In this document: one piece after another, positions 43,739-51,699 of the stretch
How the letters are laid out: each line of letters starts with the position of its first letter
Position numbering within the stretch: the stretch's first letter is position 1
Program-made: the position numbers and the translations under genes
DNA from: CAVTBT01 sp963733065
Lineage (GTDB): Bacteria; Actinomycetota; Thermoleophilia; Gaiellales; Gaiellaceae
DNA length: 64,000 nt
Direction of reading: 5' to 3'
Assembly: GCA_963733065.1 (NCBI GenBank)
Contig: CAVTBT010000005.1
Span: 124,001-188,000 of the forward strand
The notes under the pieces: generated by a model
What the model was told of the DNA's origin: nothing
Database searches by the model: none
What the model saw: the letters and a program-made list of their open reading frames with translations, nothing else

Positions 43739-45397
43739 GTGCTCGTCCTCATCGGCGTCGGGTTCGTGGCCGGCGTGGTCACCGCGCTGTCGCCGTGCGT
43801 CCTGCCGGTCCTGCCGATCGTGCTCGCCGGCGGAGCGGCCGGCCGCCGTCCGGTGGCCATCGTGGCGGGCATCGTCGGGAGCTTCACCGTCTTCACGCTC
43901 GGCGCCGCGTGGCTCCTCGACCTGCTCGCGCTGCCGGATGACTTCCTCCGCGACCTGGCCATCGGCCTGCTCGTGATCGTCGCCGCGACATTGCTCTGGC
44001 CGGCCCTCGGCGAGCGCGTCTCCCGCCTGCTGGCCTTCCTCGGCAGGCGGCCGGCCGGCGACCTCGGCGGCGGGGTGCTGCTCGGAGCCGCGCTCGGGCT
44101 CGTCTTCGTGCCGTGCGCCGGCCCGGTCCTCGCCGCGATCACGGTCCTGTCCGCGCGCGGCGAGGTCGGCGTCGGAACGGTGTTCCTCACGCTCGCGTAC
44201 GCCGCGGGAGTCGCCCTGCCGCTCCTCGGCGTCGCCTTCGCGGGCCGGCGCGCGGGCGACGCGTTGCGACTGCACGCCCCGGCAGTCCGGCGGGTCTCCG
44301 GCGCGCTGGTGCTGGCGGCCGCGCTCGCCATCGCGCTCGGCATCGACCGGGAGCTCCAGACGCGCGTGCCCGGGTACGTCGAGGCCGTGCAGGAGCGGTT
44401 CGAAGCGTCGGCCGCCGCGCAGCGCCAGCTCCAGCTGCTGACCGGCGCCCGGCCACCGCTCGCGCTCACCCCCTCGCAGAGCCGCTCCGGCGACGGCGTC
44501 GACGCGGTCGTCCTGCCCGACTACGGCCCAGCGCCGGAGTTCGCGTCGGTCGAGCGCTGGCTGAACAGCGGCGCCCTGACCATGGCCGGACTGCGAGGCC
44601 GCGTCGTGCTCATCGACTTCTGGACGTACTCGTGCATCAACTGCCTGCGGACGCTGCCGTTCATCCGTGCCTGGGACGAGCGCTATCGAGCGAGCGGCCT
44701 GACGATCGTCGGCGTCCATACACCGGAGTTCGCGTTCGAGCGCGACGAGGGCAACGTGCGCGAGAACACGCGCCGTCTCTCGCTCGAGTATCCGGTCGCC
44801 CTCGACAACGAGTTCGGCACGTGGACCGCCTGGCGCAACCAGTACTGGCCGGCGAAGTACCTCGTCGACACCCGCGGCCGTGTCCGCTACTACCACTTCG
44901 GGGAGGGCGAGTACGGCGAGACCGAGCAGGCGATCCGGCAACTGCTCGCCGAGCGGGCCGAACGGCTCCCGCCTCGCAGCCGAGTGGCCGACCACTCGTC
45001 GAGCGGCGCGCGAACGCCCGAGACCTACCTCGGCTACGAGCGCCTCGCGAACTTCGCCGGCGCGCGCATCGTCCCGGACGTCGAGCACCCGTACGAGCTG
45101 CCGGACGAGCTCGCGCGCGACCAGCTTGCCTACGGCGGGCGCTGGCGGGTCGAGGACGAGCGAATCGTGGCCGGCGCCGACGCCCGGCTGAGACTGCGCT
45201 TCCACGCGCAGGCCGTGCACCTCGTGCTCTCCGGGCTCGGCTCAGTCCGCGTCTTCGTGGACGGCCGCGAGCAACAGCGGCGCGCCGTCACGGGCGACCG
45301 GCTCTACACGCTCGTGCGGCTCCCGGAGCGTGGGACCCATCTGCTCGAGCTGCGGTTCACGCCCGGGGTCGCGGCGTACGCCTTCACGTTCGGCTAG
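43739..45397 (+). CDS. DipZ-like protein: CcdA membrane domain, thioredoxin-like domain, C-terminal module
   Basis: This 552-residue protein fuses three parts. Residues 1-205 are a six-helix CcdA/DsbD domain with the two redox Cys in ALSPCVLPV and VFVPCAGPV. Residues ~265-405 are a TlpA/ResA thioredoxin domain with the active site YSCINCLRTLPF. The last ~140 residues are the beta-rich DipZ C-terminal domain. It moves reducing power across the membrane for disulfide handling or cytochrome c maturation. GTG 43739 lies 7 nt behind TACGGT. Confidence 0.93.
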   Translation: MLVLIGVGFVAGVVTALSPCVLPVLPIVLAGGAAGRRPVAIVAGIVGSFTVFTLGAAWLLDLLALPDDFLRDLAIGLLVIVAATLLWPALGERVSRLLAFLGRRPAGDLGGGVLLGAALGLVFVPCAGPVLAAITVLSARGEVGVGTVFLTLAYAAGVALPLLGVAFAGRRAGDALRLHAPAVRRVSGALVLAAALAIALGIDRELQTRVPGYVEAVQERFEASAAAQRQLQLLTGARPPLALTPSQSRSGDGVDAVVLPDYGPAPEFASVERWLNSGALTMAGLRGRVVLIDFWTYSCINCLRTLPFIRAWDERYRASGLTIVGVHTPEFAFERDEGNVRENTRRLSLEYPVALDNEFGTWTAWRNQYWPAKYLVDTRGRVRYYHFGEGEYGETEQAIRQLLAERAERLPPRSRVADHSSSGARTPETYLGYERLANFAGARIVPDVEHPYELPDELARDQLAYGGRWRVEDERIVAGADARLRLRFHAQAVHLVLSGLGSVRVFVDGREQQRRAVTGDRLYTLVRLPERGTHLLELRFTPGVAAYAFTFG

Positions 45398-45405
45398 GCG
45401 CAGCG

Positions 45406-46305
45406 CTACTGGCCGCGAGGGCCGTCGTCGTGGCCCTCCTCGCGGTCGCGCTCGCGCAGGAAGCGCGTGAGCTCGGCGGCGAGCGAGTCGCCCGACGGCA
45501 GGTTCTCCTCCGAGATCTCGTCGACCGTGTCCGAGCGCCGCTCCAGTTCCTCGACGTACGCCGCGGTCTCGGCATCCGACGAGACAGCCTCGCTCACCTG
45601 CGCGGCGTAGGCGGACTCGGCCTCCTCGAGCTCCGCGACGTCGATCTCCGTGCCGAGCAGCGAACCCAGCCGCTCGACGAGCGCCCGGGCGGCGCGCGGG
45701 CTCGGCGCCAGCGAGACGTAGTGCGGCACCGCGGCCCAGAGGCTGGCCGACGGCAGGCCGGCCCGACGGCAGGTGTCGTGCAGCACGCCGACGATCCCCG
45801 TCGGCCCCTCGTACCGGGACTGCTGGAGCCCGAGCTGCTCGACGAGCGACGGATCGCTGGCCGAGCCGGTGACCGGCGCCGGTCGCGTGTGCGGAACGTC
45901 TGCCAGCAGCGCTCCGAGCGTGACCACGAGACTGACATCGAAGTCGCGGGCGAGCCCGACGATCACCTCCGTGAACGCACGCCAGCGAAAGTTCGGCTCG
46001 ACGCCGAGCAGCAGCACCGCGTCCTGGTCGAGGCCCGGCACGGCGGCGTGGTAGAAGGCGTTCTCGGGCCACTCGATGTGCCGCACGAGACCCTCGTCGA
46101 GGGAGACGTGCGGGCGCGTCGCCTGGAAGTCGACGAAACCCTCCGGGTCGATGTCCGCGAAGCGCTCGGCGCTCCACTGGCGGCCGAGGTAGCCGCAGGC
46201 GAGGGTCGCGCCCTGACCGCCGTCGTTCCACCCGCGAAATGCGGCCACGAGCACCGGGCGCCGCAGCACGGGTCGCTGCGCCATGCGGAGATCGTCACTC
46301 GCCAT
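45406..46305 (-). CDS. PAC2-family protein
   Basis: This 299-residue protein belongs to the PAC2 family, related to the eukaryotic proteasome assembly chaperone 2 and common in actinobacteria. Typical segments are LVAAFRGWNDGGQGATLACG, LLLGVEPNFRWRAFTE and the conserved VVTLGALLADVPHTRP. Its cellular role is not established. ATG 46305 lies 6 nt behind TAGACT. Confidence 0.9.
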   Translation of the reverse strand: MASDDLRMAQRPVLRRPVLVAAFRGWNDGGQGATLACGYLGRQWSAERFADIDPEGFVDFQATRPHVSLDEGLVRHIEWPENAFYHAAVPGLDQDAVLLLGVEPNFRWRAFTEVIVGLARDFDVSLVVTLGALLADVPHTRPAPVTGSASDPSLVEQLGLQQSRYEGPTGIVGVLHDTCRRAGLPSASLWAAVPHYVSLAPSPRAARALVERLGSLLGTEIDVAELEEAESAYAAQVSEAVSSDAETAAYVEELERRSDTVDEISEENLPSGDSLAAELTRFLRERDREEGHDDGPRGQ

Positions 46306-46314
46306 CAGCCGAGT

Positions 46315-47241
46315 CTACTGCCGGGGCGCGAGGGGCGCGGGCGGGCGCCAGAGGCACGCGACGAGCCCGACCGTCCATGCCCAGATGGCGGCTGCAAGCG
46401 CCACGTGGACGAGGACGATGCCCCACGGCAGCTCGTTTCGCCACTGGATCTCGCCGACGGCCATCTGGACGAGAAGTAGCCCGAGCAGGACGAGCGCGGC
46501 GCCGAGCAGCCTCCCGATTCGGTCGCGCGCCCGCACGAGCCAGACGAGGAGCACGAGGAACGAGACGCCGAACACCGCGGTGGCGCGCACGTGCACGTAG
46601 ACGGCGTCGAGGAGGTTCCAGAAGCGGTCGATGTCGGCCTCGTCGCCGGGGTGCGGGCCGGCGGCCGTCGAGAAGGTGCCGGTCACGACCAGCACGGCAC
46701 ACGCCGCGACGAGCACGAGCCCGAGACGGCCGAGCCAGCCCGGCACGAGCGCCTCGCTCCGACCGCGCAGCGTGCTCCAGCCCTCGAGCGCCACCACGAC
46801 GCCGCCGGCCAGCACGACGAGCGCGAGCAGGAAGTGCGCCATCACCATCAACGGATGCAGGTCGAGCAGGATCGTCAGCCGGCCGAGCGGAGCCTGCGCG
46901 AGGGTGCCGAGAAACGTGGCGGCGGCCACCCAGGCCACCCAGCGGGGCAGACCGACCGTCCTGCGGGCAGCGATCCAGACCACCAGCGTCAGCGTCAGCG
47001 GGAAGATCGCGACCGCCCGGTTGCCGAACTCCACGAGGGCATGGTGGTCGGTCGCCGGGAAGAACGATCCCTCCTCGCAGCCGGGCCACGCCTCGCAGCC
47101 GAGGCCCGAGCCGGTCAGCCGCACGGCGGCCCCGCTGATGATGATCAGGTACAGCGAGATCGCCGACGCGAGCGCGATCTGCGCGAAGCGGAGCGGCGAC
47201 ACCGTGCGCCGCGCACGCGCCCGGGCGACCGTCGTGTCCAC
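46315..47241 (-). CDS. ctaA: Heme A synthase
   Basis: CtaA/Cox15 (308 residues) converts heme O to heme A for cytochrome oxidase. It has eight hydrophobic helices, the Cys pair in GLGCEAWPGCEEG after TM1 and conserved His residues in HALVEFGNR, LHPLMVMAHF and VLVHVALA. I chose the second of two adjacent GTG codons (47241), which lies 6 nt behind TAGGCT. No ctaB or oxidase genes are in the window. Confidence 0.92.
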   Translation of the reverse strand: MDTTVARARARRTVSPLRFAQIALASAISLYLIIISGAAVRLTGSGLGCEAWPGCEEGSFFPATDHHALVEFGNRAVAIFPLTLTLVVWIAARRTVGLPRWVAWVAAATFLGTLAQAPLGRLTILLDLHPLMVMAHFLLALVVLAGGVVVALEGWSTLRGRSEALVPGWLGRLGLVLVAACAVLVVTGTFSTAAGPHPGDEADIDRFWNLLDAVYVHVRATAVFGVSFLVLLVWLVRARDRIGRLLGAALVLLGLLLVQMAVGEIQWRNELPWGIVLVHVALAAAIWAWTVGLVACLWRPPAPLAPRQ

Positions 47242-47250
47242 CACGCGAGC

Positions 47251-48273
47251 CTAGCCGAGCCCGACCCCTGCCCCCGCCTCCACGCGACCGATTCGGACGA
47301 GCGAGAGATTCCGCGCGGCGAACGCAGCCTCGAGCACCGCGCCGCGGTCGGCGGGCAGCGAGACGAGGAGGCCGCCGGCCGTCTGCGGGTCGTAGGCGAT
47401 CGCTTCGACCGGCGCCGACGCGGAGCTCTCCACGTGCGGGCCCGCGAACTCCCGGTTCCGGCGGTCGCCGCCCGTCCGGACGCCTGCCTCGGCGAGCTCG
47501 AGCGCCCCCGGCAGGAACGGCAGGGCGTCGGCTGCGAGCTCCACCCGCACCCCGCTCCGTGAGGCGAGCTCGTGCGCATGACCCAGCAGCCCGAAGCCGG
47601 TGACGTCGGTGACGGCGTTCGGCCCGAACGGACGGAGCGCGTCGGCAGCCGCGGCGTTCAGCGTCCGCATGCACAGGACGGCTGCCTCCAGGGCGCCCGC
47701 CGGGGCGGTGCCGTCGCGCTCGCCCTGCAGCACGAGGCCGGTGCCGAGCGGCTTCGTGAGGAAGAGCGCGTCGCCCGGCTGCGCACCGGCCTTGGGCCAG
47801 ACGCCGTCCGGGTGGACGGTGCCGACCACCGCGAGGCCGTACTTCGGCTCGTCGTCGCGCAGGGTGTGCCCGCCGGCGAGGAGCGCGCCGGCAGCCCGGA
47901 CCTGCTCGTCGGCACCGGCGAAGACGGCCGCGACCGTCTCGGTCGGTAGGTCCTCCGGGAACGCCGCCACCGAGAGGGCGAGCAGCGGCGTCCCGCCCAT
48001 CGCGAACACGTCGTTGAGGGCGTTCGCAGCGGCGATGGCGCCGAAGTCGCGCGGGTCGTCCACGAGCGGCGGGAAGAAGTCCACGGTGAAGACGAGCGCA
48101 CGCTCGTCGTCGAGCCGGTAGACGGCGGCGTCGTCGGCGGGGTCCAGCCCGACGAGGAGGTCGTCGGCAGCCGCCGGCACGAACCCGCGGAGCAGGGTCT
48201 CGAGGCGCGCCGCCGAGTACTTCGCCGCGCAGCCACCGCTCTTCGCCAGGTCCGTCAGCCGGGTCGCGGCCAC
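47251..48273 (-). CDS. selD: Selenide, water dikinase
   Basis: SelD (340 residues) makes selenophosphate from selenide and ATP for selenocysteine or selenouridine. The active-site loop SGGCAAKYS has Cys15 and Lys18, so this is the Cys form, not the selenocysteine form. Further conserved blocks are VFTVDFFPPLVDDPRDFG, GGHTLRDDEPKYGLAV and DVTGFGLLGHAHEL. GTG 48273 lies 7 nt behind TAGACT. No selA, selB or tRNA-Sec is visible in the window. Confidence 0.95.
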   Translation of the reverse strand: MAATRLTDLAKSGGCAAKYSAARLETLLRGFVPAAADDLLVGLDPADDAAVYRLDDERALVFTVDFFPPLVDDPRDFGAIAAANALNDVFAMGGTPLLALSVAAFPEDLPTETVAAVFAGADEQVRAAGALLAGGHTLRDDEPKYGLAVVGTVHPDGVWPKAGAQPGDALFLTKPLGTGLVLQGERDGTAPAGALEAAVLCMRTLNAAAADALRPFGPNAVTDVTGFGLLGHAHELASRSGVRVELAADALPFLPGALELAEAGVRTGGDRRNREFAGPHVESSASAPVEAIAYDPQTAGGLLVSLPADRGAVLEAAFAARNLSLVRIGRVEAGAGVGLG

Positions 48274-48297
48274 GCGACCGAGTCTACGTCGAAGCGA

Positions 48298-48424
48298 GCG
48301 GCGCCCCTGGGAAGGGCGCCGCCGCTGTCAGGGGAGAGGAGAAGCCTGCGCGCTCCGAGCTTCTCGCCCGAGGTCTTCGCCATGGGGGTGACTTGACCTC
48401 TCGACGGAAGCTGACAGAGTCACC
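48298..48424 (+). other. Three consecutive hairpins between selD and the SDR gene
   Basis: GCGGCGCCC (48298-48306) pairs with GGGCGCCGC (48314-48322). GAGAAGC (48339-48345) pairs with GCTTCTC (48359-48365). GGTGACT (48387-48393) pairs with AGTCACC (48418-48424), six nt before the SDR start codon. This could be a structured leader of the SDR mRNA, or a terminator followed by an operator. No known riboswitch class is recognised. Confidence 0.4.
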
Positions 48425-48429
48425 GGACG

Positions 48430-49110
48430 GTGAAGTCCGCGCTCGTGACCGGAGGCTCCTCGGGCATCGGGCTCGCGATCGCGCGCGTGCTGCGTGAGGA
48501 GGGCTACGCGCTCACCCTGGCGGCGCGGAAGGTGGAGCGGCTGCAGGCAGCGGCGGAGGAGCTCGAGGCGCACGCCGTGGCGACGGATGTGACGAGCGAG
48601 GACGACTGCGTGCGTCTCGTCGCAGACCACCGGGAGCGCCACGGCGGACTCGACGTGCTGGTCAACAGCGCCGGCGTCGGCATCGCCGGCGCCATCGCCG
48701 ACCTGTCGGCGAAGCGGTGGGACCTGCAGCAGCACGTCAACCTCCGCGGCGCGTTCATCGTCACGCGGGAGGCGCTGCCACTGCTCCGGGAGGCCCGCGG
48801 CCACATCGTCAACCTCGCCTCGATCGCAGGCACGATCCCGACTCCCGGCCTCGCCGGGTACGGCGCCTCGAAAGCGGCGCTGGTCTCGCTCACGCACTCT
48901 CTGAACCGCGAGGAGGCCGAGCACGGCGTTCGCGCGACCGCCCTCTGCCCCGCGTTCGTGGACACGCCGATGACCGAGTGGACCGGCCTCGGCGAGGACG
49001 AGATGATCCGCCCCGAGGACTGCGGAGAGCTCGTGCGGACGCTGCTGAAGCTGAGCCCGAGAGCGCGCGTGCCGGTGATCGTGGTCGAGCGGGTCGGGGA
49101 CGACGCGTAA
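48430..49110 (+). CDS. Short-chain dehydrogenase/reductase
   Basis: This 226-residue enzyme has the NAD(P) motif VTGGSSGIGLAIARVL, the NSAG motif (VLVNSAGVGIAG) and the catalytic YGASK preceded by Ser in NLASIAG. It is a classical SDR of unknown substrate. It starts at GTG 48430 and has no clear ribosome binding site; the upstream stretch is rich in hairpins. Confidence 0.92.
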   Translation: MKSALVTGGSSGIGLAIARVLREEGYALTLAARKVERLQAAAEELEAHAVATDVTSEDDCVRLVADHRERHGGLDVLVNSAGVGIAGAIADLSAKRWDLQQHVNLRGAFIVTREALPLLREARGHIVNLASIAGTIPTPGLAGYGASKAALVSLTHSLNREEAEHGVRATALCPAFVDTPMTEWTGLGEDEMIRPEDCGELVRTLLKLSPRARVPVIVVERVGDDA

Positions 49111-49116
49111 CTGATC

Positions 49117-49161
49117 GTCAACTCAGGTTGACAGAAGGCTGCTGTCAATGTACGTTGACAG
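49117..49161 (+). promoter_or_regulatory. Promoter and palindromic operators of the HTH-ClpN module
   Basis: A perfect -35 TTGACA (49128-49133) and -10 TACGTT (49151-49156) are 17 bp apart. The -10 lies in a 20-bp palindrome (49142-49161, CTGTCAA and TTGACAG arms, 18 of 20 symmetric). A second dyad, GTCAAC-tcag-GTTGAC (49117-49132), covers the -35. This is a typical double-operator repressor site, and the start codon at 49163 implies a leaderless mRNA. Confidence 0.75.
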
Positions 49162-49162
49162 C

Positions 49163-49396
49163 ATGGAGGCGACGGACCTGGCGGAGGCGACGGCGAGCAG
49201 AGACCCGCTGGTCGGGCTGCGCGCGGTCGCCTCGCTGCGGCTCCTCCTGGAATCCCTCGAAGAGCTGCAGGTCCGGAACGCGCGCGAGCAAGGCTGGTCG
49301 TGGCAGCAGATCGCCGACCAGCTCGGGGTCAGCCGCCAGGCGGTGCACAAGAAGCACGGGTCGGGCGGACTGCTGCGGCGGCGGAGGCGAGACTGA
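49163..49396 (+). CDS. Small HTH regulator
   Basis: This 77-residue protein is almost only a helix-turn-helix: a long helix (VGLRAVASLRLLLESLEEL), then GWSWQQIADQLGVSRQAVHK as the HTH, and a basic tail. I chose ATG 49163, because an upstream ATG at 49148 lies inside the operator. Its stop overlaps the start of the Clp N-domain gene by one base. It very likely represses its own promoter through the TTGACAG/CTGTCAA sites. Confidence 0.85.
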   Translation: MEATDLAEATASRDPLVGLRAVASLRLLLESLEELQVRNAREQGWSWQQIADQLGVSRQAVHKKHGSGGLLRRRRRD

Positions 49397-49935
49397 TGTT
49401 CGAGCGCTTCACCGACGAGGCGCGTGCGGTCGTGGTCGAGGCGCAGGCGGAGTGCAGACGCCTTGGCGACGAGGCGATCGGCACGCAGCACCTGCTGCTG
49501 GGCCTCTGGGCCGACGACCGGTCGGCAGCCGTCCGCGCCCTCGAGGCGCTCGGACTGCATCGCGATCAGCTGCGCGAGGACGTCGCTGCCGCCGGCCCGC
49601 TGCCGGACGCGGCGGCACTACGGACGGTCGGGATCGACCTCGACGCGATTCGCGAGCGCGTCGAGGCGGCGTTCGGCGAGGGCGCCCTCGACCGGACGCC
49701 GAGCACGTGCACCAAGCCGCGCGGACGCTCGATCCCGTTCACGCCACCCGCGAAGCGGGCCCTCGAGCTGTCCCTGCGGGCGTCGCTCGAGCTGAGCCAG
49801 CGGGCGATCCGCGCAGAGCACGTGCTGCTCGGCATCGTGGCGGCGAACGACATGCCGGTCGAGCGGCTGCTCGCCGACCGCGGCATCGACGCGGGCGCCG
49901 TCCGGCGCGCCGTGCTGGCACAGCCGCGGGACTAG
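49396..49935 (+). CDS. Stand-alone Clp N-terminal domain protein
   Basis: This 179-residue protein carries two Clp_N repeats, MFERFTDEARAVVVEAQAEC with GTQHLLLGLWAD, and FTPPAKRALELSLRASLEL with IRAEHVLLGIVAAND, as at the N-terminus of ClpC/ClpA. The ATPase domains are absent. Such proteins may act as adaptors or decoys for Clp substrate or for ClpC-targeting signals such as phospho-arginine. The operon with a small HTH regulator is compact and self-contained. Confidence 0.88.
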   Translation: MFERFTDEARAVVVEAQAECRRLGDEAIGTQHLLLGLWADDRSAAVRALEALGLHRDQLREDVAAAGPLPDAAALRTVGIDLDAIRERVEAAFGEGALDRTPSTCTKPRGRSIPFTPPAKRALELSLRASLELSQRAIRAEHVLLGIVAANDMPVERLLADRGIDAGAVRRAVLAQPRD

Positions 49936-50080
49936 GGCCGCTGCACAGACTGCCGAGGCGGGCTGCCCCCCGCCGTCGGCTACGGGTGCTCGGAGGGCCG
50001 CAGTCGGGGAGAAGGCCGTCCGGCTAGGTCACGCTGCCGCGGTTCGGCGGCCGCCCGCACGGGGCCGGCCGCGTCCGCCG

Positions 50081-50179
50081 CTAGTGACCGTCAGTCCAGC
50101 TGCGCAGACCGCCCCACGCGCCAAACCACGACGCGAGCAGGGACGCCTGAACAAGCAGGAAGATGAGGCGCGCCTTCAC
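50081..50179 (-). CDS. 32-aa secretion-signal-like peptide behind an XRE-TPR regulator
   Basis: A tiny frame starts at GTG 50179 behind a very strong GGAGGAGGAGAG ribosome site. It begins with MKAR, followed by a hydrophobic stretch of about 18 residues (LIFLLVQASLLASWFGAW) and a short polar tail ending in SWTDGH. It begins 16 bp after the stop of the XRE-TPR regulator, on the same strand. This size, layout and position match the propeptide genes of RRNPP quorum-sensing systems (as PapR behind PlcR). A small membrane peptide with another role is the alternative. Confidence 0.6.
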   Translation of the reverse strand: MKARLIFLLVQASLLASWFGAWGGLRSWTDGH

Positions 50180-50195
50180 TCTCTCCTCCTCCTCT

Positions 50196-51551
50196 CTAGA
50201 AGCGGACGTCCTGCAGCGCTTCCGCTGCATGTCGATAGAGCCGCGCCGCCTCGGCCAGATCGCCGCGCTTCGTCGCGAGGTCGCCGAGGGCGACCCACGC
50301 GCTGGCGCGGTGACTGACGGATGACATCTGCTCGAAGGTCGCGTCGGCGGCGCGGAACCACTGCTCGGCGTCGTCCAGCCGACCGCGCTCCAACATGGCG
50401 CGGCCGAGTACGAGCTGTGACGGGCCGATTTCGTGCAGGTAGTCCTCGCGATCCTCGAGCAGATCGAGGGCATGGCGGGCATGGGACTCGGCGGCCTCGA
50501 GGTCGCCGAGGTGCAGGTGGACGGTCGCGAGCGATCCGGCCGCCTGGGCGGCGTCCTCCCGCGAGTCCACCTCGAGTGCGACCGAGAACGATGCCTTGAG
50601 ATGCTCGATCGCCTGCTCGGGATCCCCGAGCATGAGGTTGAGCCCGCCCAGGTTCGTGAGCAACTTGCCCACGTTCCGCTCATCGGCGAGCTCCTGGTAC
50701 AGCACCTTCGCCTGCTCCGCGTAGTTCCGCGAGAGCAGCCAGTGGCCCATTCGCTCGGCAACGAGCGAGGCCTGGTAATACGTGTTCGCAATCGTGCGGC
50801 GATCCTCCATCGCCTGAGCGAGCTCGAGAGCGCGCTCGACGTCCTCGCGCGCGGCCTCCAGGTCGCGCTGGCGGCGGCGGCAGCGAGAGCGCCAGCCGAG
50901 GATGTCGGCGCGGAGCAGGTCGCACGGGAGGCCCGAGCGCTCGGCGAGCACGAGTGCCTCGTCGAACAGGGCCGTCGCCGTCGCGACGCTGGAAAGCTTG
51001 TAGCGGCAGACGCCGAGGCGGAACAGGATCTCCGCGCGGTCGACGTCGGAGAACTGCGGCCCTTCGGCGATCGACCGGGCGGCCGCGAGAAGGTCGATGG
51101 CGCCGCGGGGGTCGCCCGTCTGCATCCGCGCCCACGCCTCGCCGGACAGCGCACGCACCTCGAGCTCCGGCGAGCCTGTGCCGGCGATGGTCTCGCGGGC
51201 CGGCCCGAAGGCCTCGACGGACTCCTCGTAGCGATGCGCCTCCGAGAGCGCCTCGGCACGAGCCAGGATCGCCTCGACGCGGCCGCGCTCGTCGGTCGAG
51301 ACGCCGCTCGCGAGGAAGCCGGCATCGACACCGAGCCTCGCGGCGAGCCACTCGACCGTCTCCGGCGTCGGACGCGTCTTGCCGCGCTCGATCTGGCTGA
51401 CGTACTCCTTGCTGAAGCGGTCGCCCGCCAGCTCGGTCTGCGTCAGGCCGGCGGCCAGCCGCAGCGAGCGCAGGCGCTCGCCGAGCCGCGAGCCCGCGGA
51501 CGTGGCGGGCTTGCTGATCCGGGCGGTCTGGTCGGCGGTCATGTCATGCAT
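50196..51551 (-). CDS. XRE-family HTH regulator with long TPR domain
   Basis: This 451-residue protein has an XRE/Cro-type HTH at residues ~22-80 (LGERLRSLRLAAGLTQTEL, FSKEYVSQIERGKTRPTPET) followed by about eight TPR units to the C-terminus, for example ARALELAQAMEDRRTIANTY-like helices, VGKLLTNLGGLNLMLGDPEQ and ASAWVALGDLATKRGDLAEA. HTH plus TPR is the architecture of peptide-sensing RRNPP regulators such as PlcR and Rgg. I chose ATG 51551; another ATG lies three codons later. A 32-aa peptide gene follows, and repeats ACTTGAC(C/T)GA lie upstream. The ligand is not known. Confidence 0.88.
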   Translation of the reverse strand: MHDMTADQTARISKPATSAGSRLGERLRSLRLAAGLTQTELAGDRFSKEYVSQIERGKTRPTPETVEWLAARLGVDAGFLASGVSTDERGRVEAILARAEALSEAHRYEESVEAFGPARETIAGTGSPELEVRALSGEAWARMQTGDPRGAIDLLAAARSIAEGPQFSDVDRAEILFRLGVCRYKLSSVATATALFDEALVLAERSGLPCDLLRADILGWRSRCRRRQRDLEAAREDVERALELAQAMEDRRTIANTYYQASLVAERMGHWLLSRNYAEQAKVLYQELADERNVGKLLTNLGGLNLMLGDPEQAIEHLKASFSVALEVDSREDAAQAAGSLATVHLHLGDLEAAESHARHALDLLEDREDYLHEIGPSQLVLGRAMLERGRLDDAEQWFRAADATFEQMSSVSHRASAWVALGDLATKRGDLAEAARLYRHAAEALQDVRF

Positions 51552-51554
51552 GGC

Positions 51555-51672
51555 ACTTGACTGAGTGAAGCGGGCGGCCCGTACGTCCGCCGTCACCCGG
51601 AAGGGGGAGCTTGGCGCGCTCTCTGGGTGAAGTAACTGTACTCGAAATCACTTGACCGAGCTACTTGACTGA
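51555..51672. promoter_or_regulatory. Three ACTTGAC(C/T)GA repeats in the regulator upstream region
   Basis: ACTTGACTGA occurs at 51555-51564 (4 bp from the regulator start codon) and 51663-51672, and ACTTGACCGA at 51650-51659. The third copy contains the -35 of the rightward promoter. They are candidate binding sites of the XRE-TPR regulator for self-control and control of the adjacent transcript. Confidence 0.6.
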
Positions 51673-51693
51673 TTGGGACAGTGCGCCTATTAT
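51665..51693 (+). promoter_or_regulatory. Near-consensus rightward promoter
   Basis: TTGACT (51665-51670) and TATTAT (51688-51693) are separated by exactly 17 bp. It is the best sigma-70-type promoter I found in the window. It points away from the XRE regulator gene. No convincing coding region lies downstream before the TetR gene, which is on the other strand. Confidence 0.75.
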
Positions 51694-51699
51694 CCGGTC

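Noticed and set aside
47251..48273. Selenocysteine codon in selD
   Set aside because: The active-site codon is a normal Cys codon and the frame is continuous, so no recoding is needed.
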